From the NCBI RefSeq assembly GCF_014646115.1, contig NZ_BMMV01000008.1:186001-250000 (forward strand): a DNA stretch of 64,000 nucleotides. The letters are read 5' to 3'. Shown here piece by piece: positions 35,090-43,714 of this stretch. The first letter of the stretch is position 1, and every line of letters starts with the position of its first letter. Source of the stretch: Streptomyces camponoticapitis (GTDB lineage Bacteria > Actinomycetota > Actinomycetes > Streptomycetales > Streptomycetaceae). A program made the translations under genes and the position numbers. Below the pieces are notes generated by a model. That model searched no databases. It was not told the DNA's origin and saw only the letters and a program-made list of their open reading frames with translations.

Positions 35090-37708
35090 CTACTCATGGC
35101 TGGCCAGCGCGGCGGCGGGTGAGGTGCGCAGGGCCCGGCGGGTGGGAAGTTCGATCGTGAGGAAAGCGATGCTCACGACGGTGAGCGCGATGGCCGGGAG
35201 CAGCCAGACCGGGCCCGCCGGCCAGGGGTGGTCGAGGAAGCCGATGCCCAGGAGTGCGAGCGGGATCGCGGAGACGGCGAGACCGGCCACGAGTGCGGCG
35301 GCGGCGATCAGCGCGGCTTCACGGCGCATCATGGCGCGGATCTGACGTGGGGTGGTGCCGTTGAGCCGCAATGTGGCGATCTCGGTGCGGCGTTGGGCCG
35401 TGGTGGCGGTGAGCTTGTTGGCGATGGAGAGGAGCAGGTAGCCGAGGAGTACGGCGATGGTGGCGAGGTTCACCCAGACCTCGGGCGGCGCGTCGCTCAG
35501 CCTGGCGCCGGTGGTGTCGGCGGGTTCGAGGGAGAGACCGGGGCGGGAGGCGGCCAGGGCGGCGAGGTTGTCGCGTGCCGTCGCCGAGTCGTCGGTGCGG
35601 ATGAGGATGGTCTGGTCGAGACGGGTGGTGGTGTGGTCGATCGCGAGATCGCGGGAGACGACGACCGGGCCGAAGCCGAGGCTACGGCTGTAGACGGCGG
35701 CCACCCGGGGGGTGACACGCGTGCCGTCGCCCAGGATCAGGCTGATCCGCTGCCCGACGTTCGCGTCGCGCGACGTGGCCACGTCGCTGCCCACCGCGAC
35801 CGTGTCGCCGGTGAGGCGGGCCAGGCTGCCGGAGCGTACGTCGAGGTCGAGCACGTCCGGCGCGCTGGGGTCGAGGACCATGGCGGACCCCGACTCGACC
35901 ACGGGGTCGCCCAGTTGCTCGTACGGCCAGAGGACGGTGGTGGTGGTGACGGGTGCCGCGTCCCGTACGCCGGAGGTGCCCCGTACGGCGGCGAGCGTCC
36001 CCTCGGGGATTCCGCCGAGGCCCGGCGCGCTCAGGCGTTCCTGGGCGAGGGTGCCCGCGCGGACGTCGTTCGTGGTGGCGGTCAGCACCGTGGTCTGGGC
36101 GAGGGTGTACGTCAGGGTGAAGACGACCGCCATGGCGAGGGTGCTGACGACTCCGGCGATACGGATGGCGTAGCCGCGGACGTTGGACATCGCCAGCCAG
36201 GTGGCGGGCGAGGCACCGGCGGGCAGCCGCCGGGCCAGCGTGCCGCTGACACCCCGGACCAGGGCGGGGCCGGCCATGGCGAGCCCGATCGCCGCGATGA
36301 TGCCGCCGATGGAGGTCGCGGTCGCGCCGAGTGCGGTCCGTGACAGCAGCGGCACCACGGAGAGGGTGGTCGCGGCGACGATGAGCAGCAGGCCGGCGCC
36401 GGTCCGCAGGCGTGAGGGGTTGCGCGGTTCGCTGCGCGACTCGGCGACGGCCTCGGTGGCGGGCATACGGGAGGTGCGCCGGGCGGCGCCCCGGGCGGAG
36501 ACCTGAACTGCCAGCGCCAGCAGGAGAATCGTGGCGAGGGCGGGAAGTGGGCTGTACGTCAGCGGGAGTGCTTCGGGGAGTACGCCGCGGTCGACGAGCA
36601 GACGCCGGAACTGGCCGGCCAGCAGGTAGCCGAAGGGTATGCCCGGTACGAGCGCCAGGGCCGCGATGACAGTGGCCTGGTCGGCGGCGAGCCGGCGGAT
36701 CTGCTTCGGGGTGGCGCCGACGGCGCGCATCAGGGCCAGTTCGCGTCGCTGCCCGGCAATGGCGACGCCCAGCGCGCCCGCCGTGACGAAACCGGTGATC
36801 AGCAGGATGATGCCCGCGAGCGACGACGAGAGCAGGATCAGGAGGGACCGGGCGGCCACCGCGTCGGGGGCGGCGAGGTCACCGCGGTCGGTGCCGGTGG
36901 CCACCACCAGTTGGGGGGCGGGCAGTTCCTCCGAGCCGTCGGCGTCCTTCCCGGCGCGGGGTTCGGCAGCGCGGAGCTCGGCCCGTACGGCGGCCGCGAC
37001 CTTGTCGGTCGTGCCCGGCTCCGTACGCAGACCGATCATGTCGACCGTCCCGGACCTCGGCCCGGAAGTGGATCCGCCTTCGCTGCCCGCCAGTCGGGCG
37101 GCGGTCGGGTCGGCGAAGAGGACACCGGCGCCGGGCGCGTCGATCACCGCGGAGACGCGGTAGTCGGCGGCGGCGCGGCCGGCCGCGACCACGCGGACCT
37201 CACCGCCCGGCTTCACGCCCGAGGCGGCGGCGATGTCGCTGTCCACGGCGATCTCACCGGAACCGGACGGCTTCTTGCCGTCCATCTCCGGGCCGCCGGT
37301 GTCCGCGCCGTCCAGCAGCTCGAAGGAGGACCAGTTGTGCCCGGCCGTCCTGGGGTCCCCGACGGGCACGGCCCGCCCACGGGCGTCGAGCAGCCCGACG
37401 GGGAAGCCGATGTCCCCCACCGCGGCGGTGACACCCGGCAGTCGGGCCAGCTTTTCGACCAGCTCGGCGGGTACGGTGCCGCGTTCCGGCAGGGCGAGCG
37501 GCAGGTCCGGGCCGCCCCGGAAGGTCTGGTCGGCCGACACCAGGATGTCGGCGCCGCCGAGCCGGCCGGGCGGCAGCTGGGAACGGAGTCCCGACTCCGT
37601 CAGGACGCCCGTGCCGGTGATCAGGGCCGCACCGCCGAGCACCGCGCACACCACGGCCGGCAGGGCGCTGATCCGGTGCCGGGCCATCTGTACCGCGAGA
37701 CGCAACAT
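35090..37708 (-). CDS. ABC transporter permease with two FtsX-like domains
   Basis: An 872-residue membrane protein. After an N-terminal helix (ALPAVVCAVLGGAALITGTG), a large extracellular MacB-like part runs to about residue 280; FtsX-like helices follow (SLLILLSSSLAGIILLITGF...QRRELALMRAVGATPKQIRRLAADQ). A central helix block and a second extracellular part precede the C-terminal FtsX repeat (LATIAVLLGYLLLSIAN, RRTEIATLRLNGTTPRQIRAMMRREA). This is the export-type ABC permease of the MacB/lipoprotein/bacitracin-resistance class. The ATPase gene ends 2 bp upstream, so the two form a complex. Confidence 0.9.
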   Translation of the reverse strand: MLRLAVQMARHRISALPAVVCAVLGGAALITGTGVLTESGLRSQLPPGRLGGADILVSADQTFRGGPDLPLALPERGTVPAELVEKLARLPGVTAAVGDIGFPVGLLDARGRAVPVGDPRTAGHNWSSFELLDGADTGGPEMDGKKPSGSGEIAVDSDIAAASGVKPGGEVRVVAAGRAAADYRVSAVIDAPGAGVLFADPTAARLAGSEGGSTSGPRSGTVDMIGLRTEPGTTDKVAAAVRAELRAAEPRAGKDADGSEELPAPQLVVATGTDRGDLAAPDAVAARSLLILLSSSLAGIILLITGFVTAGALGVAIAGQRRELALMRAVGATPKQIRRLAADQATVIAALALVPGIPFGYLLAGQFRRLLVDRGVLPEALPLTYSPLPALATILLLALAVQVSARGAARRTSRMPATEAVAESRSEPRNPSRLRTGAGLLLIVAATTLSVVPLLSRTALGATATSIGGIIAAIGLAMAGPALVRGVSGTLARRLPAGASPATWLAMSNVRGYAIRIAGVVSTLAMAVVFTLTYTLAQTTVLTATTNDVRAGTLAQERLSAPGLGGIPEGTLAAVRGTSGVRDAAPVTTTTVLWPYEQLGDPVVESGSAMVLDPSAPDVLDLDVRSGSLARLTGDTVAVGSDVATSRDANVGQRISLILGDGTRVTPRVAAVYSRSLGFGPVVVSRDLAIDHTTTRLDQTILIRTDDSATARDNLAALAASRPGLSLEPADTTGARLSDAPPEVWVNLATIAVLLGYLLLSIANKLTATTAQRRTEIATLRLNGTTPRQIRAMMRREAALIAAAALVAGLAVSAIPLALLGIGFLDHPWPAGPVWLLPAIALTVVSIAFLTIELPTRRALRTSPAAALASHE

Positions 37709-37710
37709 GA

Positions 37711-38538
37711 TCAGTGCTCTCCCAACGCGACGAGCCTGGCGGCCAGTTGTGGTGCGGTCGGCATCGGCAGGGTGTCCACGACACGGCCGTCCGCCATCAC
37801 CAGTGCCTCGTGCGCCTGCGCGGCGGCGGCCGGGTCGTGGGTGACCATCACCACGGTCTGGCCGAGCTCGTCGACGAGCTCACGCAGCAGGTTCAGCACG
37901 CCGTGGGCGCTGCGCAGATCCAGCGCGCCGGTCGGTTCGTCGGCGAACACGACGGCCGGTTTGGCGACCAACGCCCGTACGATCGCGGCGCGTTGCTGCT
38001 GACCGCCGGAGAGCTCGGCCGGCCGGTGGTTCAGCCGGTCGGACAGCCCCACCCGCTCCGTCAGGGTGTGCAGCCACTCCCGGTCCGGGGCCCGACCCGC
38101 CAGGCGCAGCGGCAGGGTGATGTTGTCCGCGACGCTGAGCGACGGGACGAGGTTGTAGGACTGGAAGACGAACCCGATGCGTTCGCGGCGCAGTTCGGTG
38201 CGGCGGTTCTCGTTGAGCCCGCCGATCTCCTGGCCGTCGATCCGGACGCTTCCGCCGGTCGGCGCGTCGAGCCCGGCGGCGCAGTGCATCAGGGTGCTCT
38301 TGCCGGACCCCGACGGGCCCATCACGGCGAGGAACGTGCCGCGTTCCACGGTCAGTGACACATCGTGCAGGGCGGTGACTCCCCCGGGGTACGTCTTGCC
38401 GAGGTTCTCCAACGCGATCGCGGGTGCGTGGCCTTGGCCGTAACCCTGGCCCGCCGCGTAACCCCGCGCCTGCCCCTGCTCGGGGCCGATGCCCATGCGG
38501 CCCGCGCGCTTCTCGGCCCGCCCGACGGGCGCCCTCAT
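37711..38538 (-). CDS. ABC transporter ATP-binding protein
   Basis: A 275-residue ATPase. Walker A is GPSGSGKS (74-81), the Q-loop lies in GFVFQSYNLVP, the signature is LSGGQQQR, Walker B is VVFADEP, and the H-loop is MVTHD. A 40-residue Gly/Ala/Gln-rich N-terminal extension precedes the domain; ATG codons inside it could be the true start. The ATG at 38538 overlaps the stop of the small membrane protein gene (ATGA). It belongs to the MacB/LolD-type exporters together with the permease downstream. Confidence 0.93.
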   Translation of the reverse strand: MRAPVGRAEKRAGRMGIGPEQGQARGYAAGQGYGQGHAPAIALENLGKTYPGGVTALHDVSLTVERGTFLAVMGPSGSGKSTLMHCAAGLDAPTGGSVRIDGQEIGGLNENRRTELRRERIGFVFQSYNLVPSLSVADNITLPLRLAGRAPDREWLHTLTERVGLSDRLNHRPAELSGGQQQRAAIVRALVAKPAVVFADEPTGALDLRSAHGVLNLLRELVDELGQTVVMVTHDPAAAAQAHEALVMADGRVVDTLPMPTAPQLAARLVALGEH

Positions 38539-38777
38539 CGCCGGCCCCGCAGGCGCTGGGCGACGAGCGCGGTCACGCAGAGCGCGGTGACCGCGCCGCA
38601 CATGAGGTGCGCCGGCGCACCGGAGCCGCTGTACGAGGCGACCATGTTGCCGGCCGCGCTGATGACCAGCACCAGCCAGAGCAGGGCACGTACCACCGTG
38701 GCCCGGGTGACCTCGCTCCGCGACGCGTCGTGGTCTCCCTCGGAGCCGGTCAGACGGTAGGGGTCGGTGTAGGTCAT
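38535..38777 (-). CDS. Small two-helix membrane protein
   Basis: An 80-residue protein with two predicted helices (VRALLWLVLVISAAGNMVASY and LMCGAVTALCVTALVAQRL) and a short acidic N-terminus. It is the first gene of the ABC operon, overlaps the ATPase gene by 4 bp, and starts 179 bp from the divergent histidine kinase gene. It may be an accessory subunit of the exporter or a small membrane sensor. I do not know a named family. Confidence 0.65.
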   Translation of the reverse strand: MTYTDPYRLTGSEGDHDASRSEVTRATVVRALLWLVLVISAAGNMVASYSGSGAPAHLMCGAVTALCVTALVAQRLRGRR

Positions 38778-38956
38778 GAGGTGCTTCCTCTTCCGCTCGG
38801 TGGTGTCTCGCTGTCGTCACCGACGCTATGAACTGGCACCCCTCGCGGCCGAGCCCGCCTGCTCCCCAGTCGTCGGTACAGCCTGCTGTACTCATCGCCG
38901 GTCCGGCTGGCGACCAACTGGCGGGCCACATAAGGTCGCTGCCGAAGGAGAGGTGC

Positions 38957-40282
38957 ATGTCGACCCAACGCAGCACACTCGACGGGGCCGCCGAGTCCGG
39001 CGAGCCGGAATCCGTAGGTCACGGCTCCCGGAGTCCGAACCCCCGGCCCGGCGTCCGGGACCTCGTCGTCCGGGCCGGCGGCACCGCGCTCGTCGCGCTC
39101 GAACGGCTCGCGGGCGGGTTCGGCACGGCCCTGCTCGCGCTCTTCACCCTCGCGTGGCTGGCCGTCTCCGCCGTGACCGCCCTCGTCGGCGTCGGACTCC
39201 TCCTGGCGCCCGTCGGGCTGCGCCTCCTGCACTCCGTCGCCGACCGTGAACGCGGCAGGCTGAACCGTTGGGGCCCCGAACTGGTCGGTCCCGGCCCTGC
39301 TCCGACCCGACTCCGCCCCGCCCTCACGGATCCCACCACCCGCCGCGAGCTGAGCTGGCTGGTCCGCCACGCGACGGTGGGGCTGTTCCTGGGCCTGATC
39401 GGCGTACTGCTGCCGCTCTGCGCGATCCGCGACAGCGCCTTCCCCCTCTACTGGCAGCTGCTCCCGGACGACGCCACCAGCGCCTCCATCGGGCTGGGAG
39501 TCGCGCGCGGCTGGTCCGACGTGCTCGCCGTCGCCCTGCTCGGACTGGGGTGGATCGCCATCATCGTGGGGCTCACGCCGGGGATGGCCAGGCTCCAGGC
39601 GAAGCCGGGCAGGCGGCTGCTGTCGGTCGGTCCCGACGCGGACCTGTCGCTGCGGATCGCGGAACTCACCGCCACCCGGGCCGCCGCCCTGGACGCCCAC
39701 GCCACCGAACTGCGGCGCATCGAACGCTCGTTGCACGACGGCACCCAGAACCGGCTCGTCACCGTCACCGTCCTGCTCGGGGCCGCGCGGCGCATGGTCG
39801 CCCGCGATCCTGCCGGGGCCGAGGAACTCCTCGAACGCGCCCAGACCTCCGCCGAGCAGGCACTGGCCGAGCTGCGCTCGGTCGCCCGGGGCATCCTGCC
39901 GCCCGTGCTGACCGACCGCGGGCTCGAAGGCGCGCTCGCCGGGCTCGCCGCGTCCTGTCCGGTGCCGTGCCGGATCGATGTCGAGGCACCCGAGCGGCGC
40001 GCGGCGTCCGTCGAGGCGACCGCCTACTTCGTGGTGGCCGAGGCGCTGACCAACATCGCCAAACACAGCGGCGCCGAGCAGGCCGGCGTCACGGTGCGCG
40101 GCGGTGGCGGCAGGCTGCGCCTGAGCATCAGTGACAACGGCCGGGGCGGTGCGGACGAGGACGGCGGATCCGGGATCATCGGCATCCGCCGCCGTATCGC
40201 GGCGCTCGACGGCACTCTCACCGTGGCCAGCCCTCCCGGCGGCCCCACAACCATCGAGGTGGAACTCCCATGCGGATCGTGA
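38957..40282 (+). CDS. Sensor histidine kinase (HisKA_3 type)
   Basis: A 441-residue membrane kinase. About four hydrophobic segments lie in residues 45-210 (TALLALFTLAWLAVSAVTALVGVG, ATVGLFLGLIGVLLPL, VLAVALLGLGWIAIIVGL), then a NarL-type phosphoacceptor helix with His260 in RRIERSLHDGTQNRL, and an ATPase domain with the N-box EALTNIAKHSGA and SISDNGRGG. It lacks an obvious extracellular sensor domain. GAAGGAGAGG precedes the ATG. The response regulator gene overlaps its 3' end by 13 bp. It is divergent from the ABC exporter operon, which it probably controls. Confidence 0.92.
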   Translation: MSTQRSTLDGAAESGEPESVGHGSRSPNPRPGVRDLVVRAGGTALVALERLAGGFGTALLALFTLAWLAVSAVTALVGVGLLLAPVGLRLLHSVADRERGRLNRWGPELVGPGPAPTRLRPALTDPTTRRELSWLVRHATVGLFLGLIGVLLPLCAIRDSAFPLYWQLLPDDATSASIGLGVARGWSDVLAVALLGLGWIAIIVGLTPGMARLQAKPGRRLLSVGPDADLSLRIAELTATRAAALDAHATELRRIERSLHDGTQNRLVTVTVLLGAARRMVARDPAGAEELLERAQTSAEQALAELRSVARGILPPVLTDRGLEGALAGLAASCPVPCRIDVEAPERRAASVEATAYFVVAEALTNIAKHSGAEQAGVTVRGGGGRLRLSISDNGRGGADEDGGSGIIGIRRRIAALDGTLTVASPPGGPTTIEVELPCGS

Positions 40283-40929
40283 TAGCCGAGGACGACCCGC
40301 TGCTGCGCGAGGGGCTCGCGCTGCTGCTGCGCGCGGAAGGTCTCGACGTGGTGGCCACGGCCGGTACCGCCGACGGGATCCTCGACGCCATCGACGAGCA
40401 CAAGCCGGATGTCGCGATCCTCGACGTACGGATGCCGCCGACCCACACCGACGAGGGGATCGTCGCCGCGGTCGAGGCCCGGCGCCGCCGTCCGGATCTG
40501 GCGGTGCTGGTCCTGTCCGCGTACGTCGAGCAGAGCTTCGCCACGGATCTGCTCGTCGGCGGTGTCACGGGGCTCGGGTATCTGCTGAAGGAACGGGTCG
40601 GCCGCGTCGAGGAGTTCCTGGACGCGCTGCGGCGGGTGGCGGACGGCGGGACCGCGATCGACCCCGATGTCGTCGCGCAGCTCTTCACACGCAGCCGCGA
40701 CGACACGCGTCTGGAACGCCTCAGTCCGCGTGAACGCGACGTACTCGCCCTGATGGCCGAGGGGTTGGGCAATTCGGCCATCGCCGAACGGCTCTTCGTC
40801 ACGGACGGCGCCGTCCACAAACACATCCGCAGCATCTTCGCCAAGCTCGATCTGTCGCCCACCGACCAGATGGACCGGCGGGTGGCCGCGGTGCTGCGTT
40901 ATCTCGACGACGTCCGCCGCCGCACCTGA
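40270..40929 (+). CDS. NarL/LuxR-type response regulator
   Basis: A 219-residue regulator. The receiver domain has the acidic pair in AEDDPLLREG, the phosphoacceptor Asp52 in AILDVRMPP, and the conserved Lys near LLKERVG. The C-terminal LuxR helix-turn-helix is LSPRERDVLALMAEGLGNSAIAERLFV...VHKHIRSIFAKLDL (about 152-197). It overlaps the kinase gene by 13 bp and is therefore cotranscribed and coupled. The sialidase gene converges on it with only 7 bp between stops. Confidence 0.94.
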   Translation: MRIVIAEDDPLLREGLALLLRAEGLDVVATAGTADGILDAIDEHKPDVAILDVRMPPTHTDEGIVAAVEARRRRPDLAVLVLSAYVEQSFATDLLVGGVTGLGYLLKERVGRVEEFLDALRRVADGGTAIDPDVVAQLFTRSRDDTRLERLSPRERDVLALMAEGLGNSAIAERLFVTDGAVHKHIRSIFAKLDLSPTDQMDRRVAAVLRYLDDVRRRT

Positions 40930-40936
40930 TGGGCGG

Positions 40937-42226
40937 TCAGGTACTCGGCTGCTCCGGCTTCAGTGAGGTGAGGGGCAGCGGGGCGAAGCGGATGGCCTCG
41001 TACGCGGTGGCCTTCCCCGTCTCGTACAGGACCCCGACGTGCTCGTCGTCCAGCTGTACGAGGTCGGAGTAGGCGGCCTTGGCGTCGGAGAGCCGGTATC
41101 CGGCGGACCAGGTCGCGCCGCCGTCCAGGCTCGCGCGTACGGTCATCCACGCCCGGTCCCGGGGGTCGGCCGGCGACGCCATCAGCAGCGGGGCGTCGTC
41201 CGCTTCTCTGCCCCCGGTGACCTGGAGGAGGCTGCCCTGCACGGGCGGCGCGGTGATGCCGGTGGCCGGCTCGAAGGGGCCGTCGAGGGTGGCGCCGCCG
41301 TCCTGGCTCCAGGCGTGGACCCGGTTGCCGGGGGCGCTGCCCTTCTGGTCGCGGGCGTTGAAGTAGACCGTACCGTCGGGGAGTTGGGCGACGGCGGTCT
41401 CGTTCACATGGAGGGTGCCCTCGTCCGCCGGGTCGACGTAACCGATCCGCCAGCTCTCCCCGCCGTCGTCGCTGAGCAGGGAGTGCCCGGCGTAGTGGCT
41501 GGGCTCGGCGCCCGTGTCCGTACTGCCGTCCGGAGGGGTGACGGAGTGGTTGGCGCCGACGACGAGACGGCCCGCGTCGGGGCCCGCGGTCAGCTCGACG
41601 CCGTGGCCGGGGCCGGTGGCGTACCAGCGCCAGTCGGGGCGTTTGACCTGCTCGGTGATCTCACGCGGCGCGGACCAGCCGGCGCCCGCGTCCGTGCTCG
41701 CCTGGACGTAGACCCGGCGGCCGTCCTCCGGGGCGGCCTGCCCGGTCATGATCGCGCTCTCCGTCGCGTCGCCGCCGTTGCGGGTGGTCAGCAGCACCAG
41801 CCGGCCGCTGTCGCCGACGGCCACGGGCACGGGGTTGCCCAGGGTGTCCTGCCCCGATTCGGCGACCGCCCGTACCTCGGACCAGGTGCACCCACCGTCG
41901 TACGAACGCCGCAGCACCACGTCCACATCCCCGTGGTCCGCCTTGCCCAGCCGCCGTCCCTCGGCGAACGCGACCAGCACGTCACGCCCGGAGCCCGGCT
42001 CCTTCACCGCCACCACGGCCGGGATCCGGAAGGTGTCGTAGCCACTCTCCCCGGAGACGAACACATCGACGGCCCCGCACTTCCCCGCCGCCCGCGCCCC
42101 GTCCGCCCCGTCCGCCCCGGAAGCCGCTCCCGGTCCCGTACCCGATCCCATCTGACACCCTGCCATCACCGCTCCGAGCCCGACGAGGACCAGACGTCCC
42201 GCCCAACCCATCACTGAACTTCTCAT
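40937..42226 (-). CDS. Sialidase-like lipoprotein (GH33 type)
   Basis: A 429-residue exported lipoprotein. The signal ends with VLVGLGAVMAGCQMGS, where Cys would be lipidated. The catalytic propeller shows TFRIPAVV (the RIP arginine) and several Asp boxes: SYDGGCTW, STDAGAGW, SDDGGESW, SQDGGATL, SLDGGATW. GH33 enzymes release sialic acid or related nonulosonic or Kdn residues. Soil actinomycetes may use it on host or microbial glycans, or Kdn polymers. The start is the ATG at 42226. It stands alone next to the two-component system and a membrane-anchored protein. Confidence 0.9.
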   Translation of the reverse strand: MRSSVMGWAGRLVLVGLGAVMAGCQMGSGTGPGAASGADGADGARAAGKCGAVDVFVSGESGYDTFRIPAVVAVKEPGSGRDVLVAFAEGRRLGKADHGDVDVVLRRSYDGGCTWSEVRAVAESGQDTLGNPVPVAVGDSGRLVLLTTRNGGDATESAIMTGQAAPEDGRRVYVQASTDAGAGWSAPREITEQVKRPDWRWYATGPGHGVELTAGPDAGRLVVGANHSVTPPDGSTDTGAEPSHYAGHSLLSDDGGESWRIGYVDPADEGTLHVNETAVAQLPDGTVYFNARDQKGSAPGNRVHAWSQDGGATLDGPFEPATGITAPPVQGSLLQVTGGREADDAPLLMASPADPRDRAWMTVRASLDGGATWSAGYRLSDAKAAYSDLVQLDDEHVGVLYETGKATAYEAIRFAPLPLTSLKPEQPST

Positions 42227-42355
42227 CGCCCCCAGCCCAGCGCGCCGAACCTGCACGACCGGGAACGGCGCGCAGCTTCGAGGTGAACAGCACGCGTCGC
42301 CGTACCCTCGGGCTCCCCCCGGCTCGCGGGCGCGCCGAGCGCCTACGATCGGCGG

Positions 42356-43714
42356 ATGCCGGATCAAGCGTCCACCACCACGCGCCACGTGCTGCGACGG
42401 GCCCGTCTCGTCGTCGCCGTGCTCGTCAGTCTCTGCGCGTTGATCGGGGCGGTGCGGCTGGTGGTGCCCGCCACCGGAGGGATCGACGGAGAGCCCGCCG
42501 GGGTCCGTGGTCAACTGGCCTTCATACGTTCGGCCTTGGACGACGGTGCCGCTGACGACGCCCAACAGCAGTTCCCCGAGGGGTACTTCTTCCTGCACGC
42601 CCTGTACGGCCTGAGCTGGGTCGAGTTGGGGATGCGGGAGCCCGCGGGCGAGGCGCGGGAGGAGGCGTCGCGGGAAGCGCGGTGGGCGCTGGAGCGGCTG
42701 GAGTCGGAGGCCGGGCGTGCCGCGTTCAGTGCCGAACTCAGCCCGTCGTACGGGGTCTTCTACCGCGGCTGGACCAACTGGCTTCGTGGCGGCACGCTCA
42801 TGCTGCGGCCGGCAGGCGAGCGCGACGCCGCGCAGGTGAGGCGGTTCGCGGAGGATTCCGCCGCTCTCGGGGCGGCGTTCGACGGCTCCGAGTCGCCGTA
42901 TCTGGCGGCGTATCCGGGGCAGGCGTGGCCCGTCGACTCGACCGTAGCCATGGCCTCGCTGCGGCTGCACGACACGCTGCTGCCCGCCCGCTTCACCGGC
43001 ACCGTGGAACGGTGGCTCGACGGAGTGCGGCAGCGTCTCGACCCCCGTACGAGACTGCTGCCGCACCGCGTCTCCCCCGACACCGGTGACCCTCTCGAGG
43101 TGGCCAGGGGCACCTCACAGAGCATCATCCAGCGGTTCCTGGTCGACATCGACCCGGTTTTCGCCCGCGAGCAGTACCTGCTCTTCCGTGACCGGTACGT
43201 CGTCTCACCGCTCGGTCTCGGGCCGACGACGCGCGAGTACCCGGAGGGCATGGACGGCCCGGCCGATGTCGATTCCGGGCCGCTCCCCCTCGGTGTGAGC
43301 CTGTCCGCGACGGTCGTCACCATCGGCGCCGCGCAGGTCCAGGGCGACGCCCCGCTCGCCGAAGGGATGGCCGGCTACGGGGAGTTGCTCGGCGTGCCGG
43401 TCAGCACCCCGTGGACCAAGCGGTACGCCTTCGGTCTGATCCCGATCGGCGACGCGTTCCTCGCGTGGTCGAAGACGGCGCGGCCGTGGGTCGCCGAGCC
43501 GGGGGACCCGCCGCCCGCGCACCTCTCGCCCTGGTGGCGTCTCCCCCTTCTGGTGCTCCTGCTCCTCGTCGGCGCGGCGCCGTGGCTGCCCGCCCTGGTG
43601 CGGTGGCGTCGGCGGCGGACGAGAGCGGGTGACGGCCCTGGGGCCGTCCCCGGGGCCGGGGCCGGGGAACTGCCGTCAGCGTCTGGCGAAGATCGGTTCC
43701 CAGCGGCCCGGTGA
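42356..43714 (+). CDS. Membrane-anchored helical protein, linalool-dehydratase-like look
   Basis: A 452-residue protein with an N-terminal helix (LVVAVLVSLCALIGAVRLVV) and a C-terminal helix (WRLPLLVLLLLVGAAPWLPALV), so the 330-residue middle part lies outside the cell. The middle is helical with YFFLHALYGLSWVELG, YGVFYRGWTNWLRGGTLML and AYPGQAWPVDSTVAMASLRLHD, the sort of pattern found in (alpha/alpha)6-barrel proteins; I am reminded of linalool dehydratase/isomerase-like domains, but the match is by eye. The function is unknown. The last 39 bp overlap the convergent gene at 43676. Its ribosome site is weak. Confidence 0.65.
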   Translation: MPDQASTTTRHVLRRARLVVAVLVSLCALIGAVRLVVPATGGIDGEPAGVRGQLAFIRSALDDGAADDAQQQFPEGYFFLHALYGLSWVELGMREPAGEAREEASREARWALERLESEAGRAAFSAELSPSYGVFYRGWTNWLRGGTLMLRPAGERDAAQVRRFAEDSAALGAAFDGSESPYLAAYPGQAWPVDSTVAMASLRLHDTLLPARFTGTVERWLDGVRQRLDPRTRLLPHRVSPDTGDPLEVARGTSQSIIQRFLVDIDPVFAREQYLLFRDRYVVSPLGLGPTTREYPEGMDGPADVDSGPLPLGVSLSATVVTIGAAQVQGDAPLAEGMAGYGELLGVPVSTPWTKRYAFGLIPIGDAFLAWSKTARPWVAEPGDPPPAHLSPWWRLPLLVLLLLVGAAPWLPALVRWRRRRTRAGDGPGAVPGAGAGELPSASGEDRFPAAR

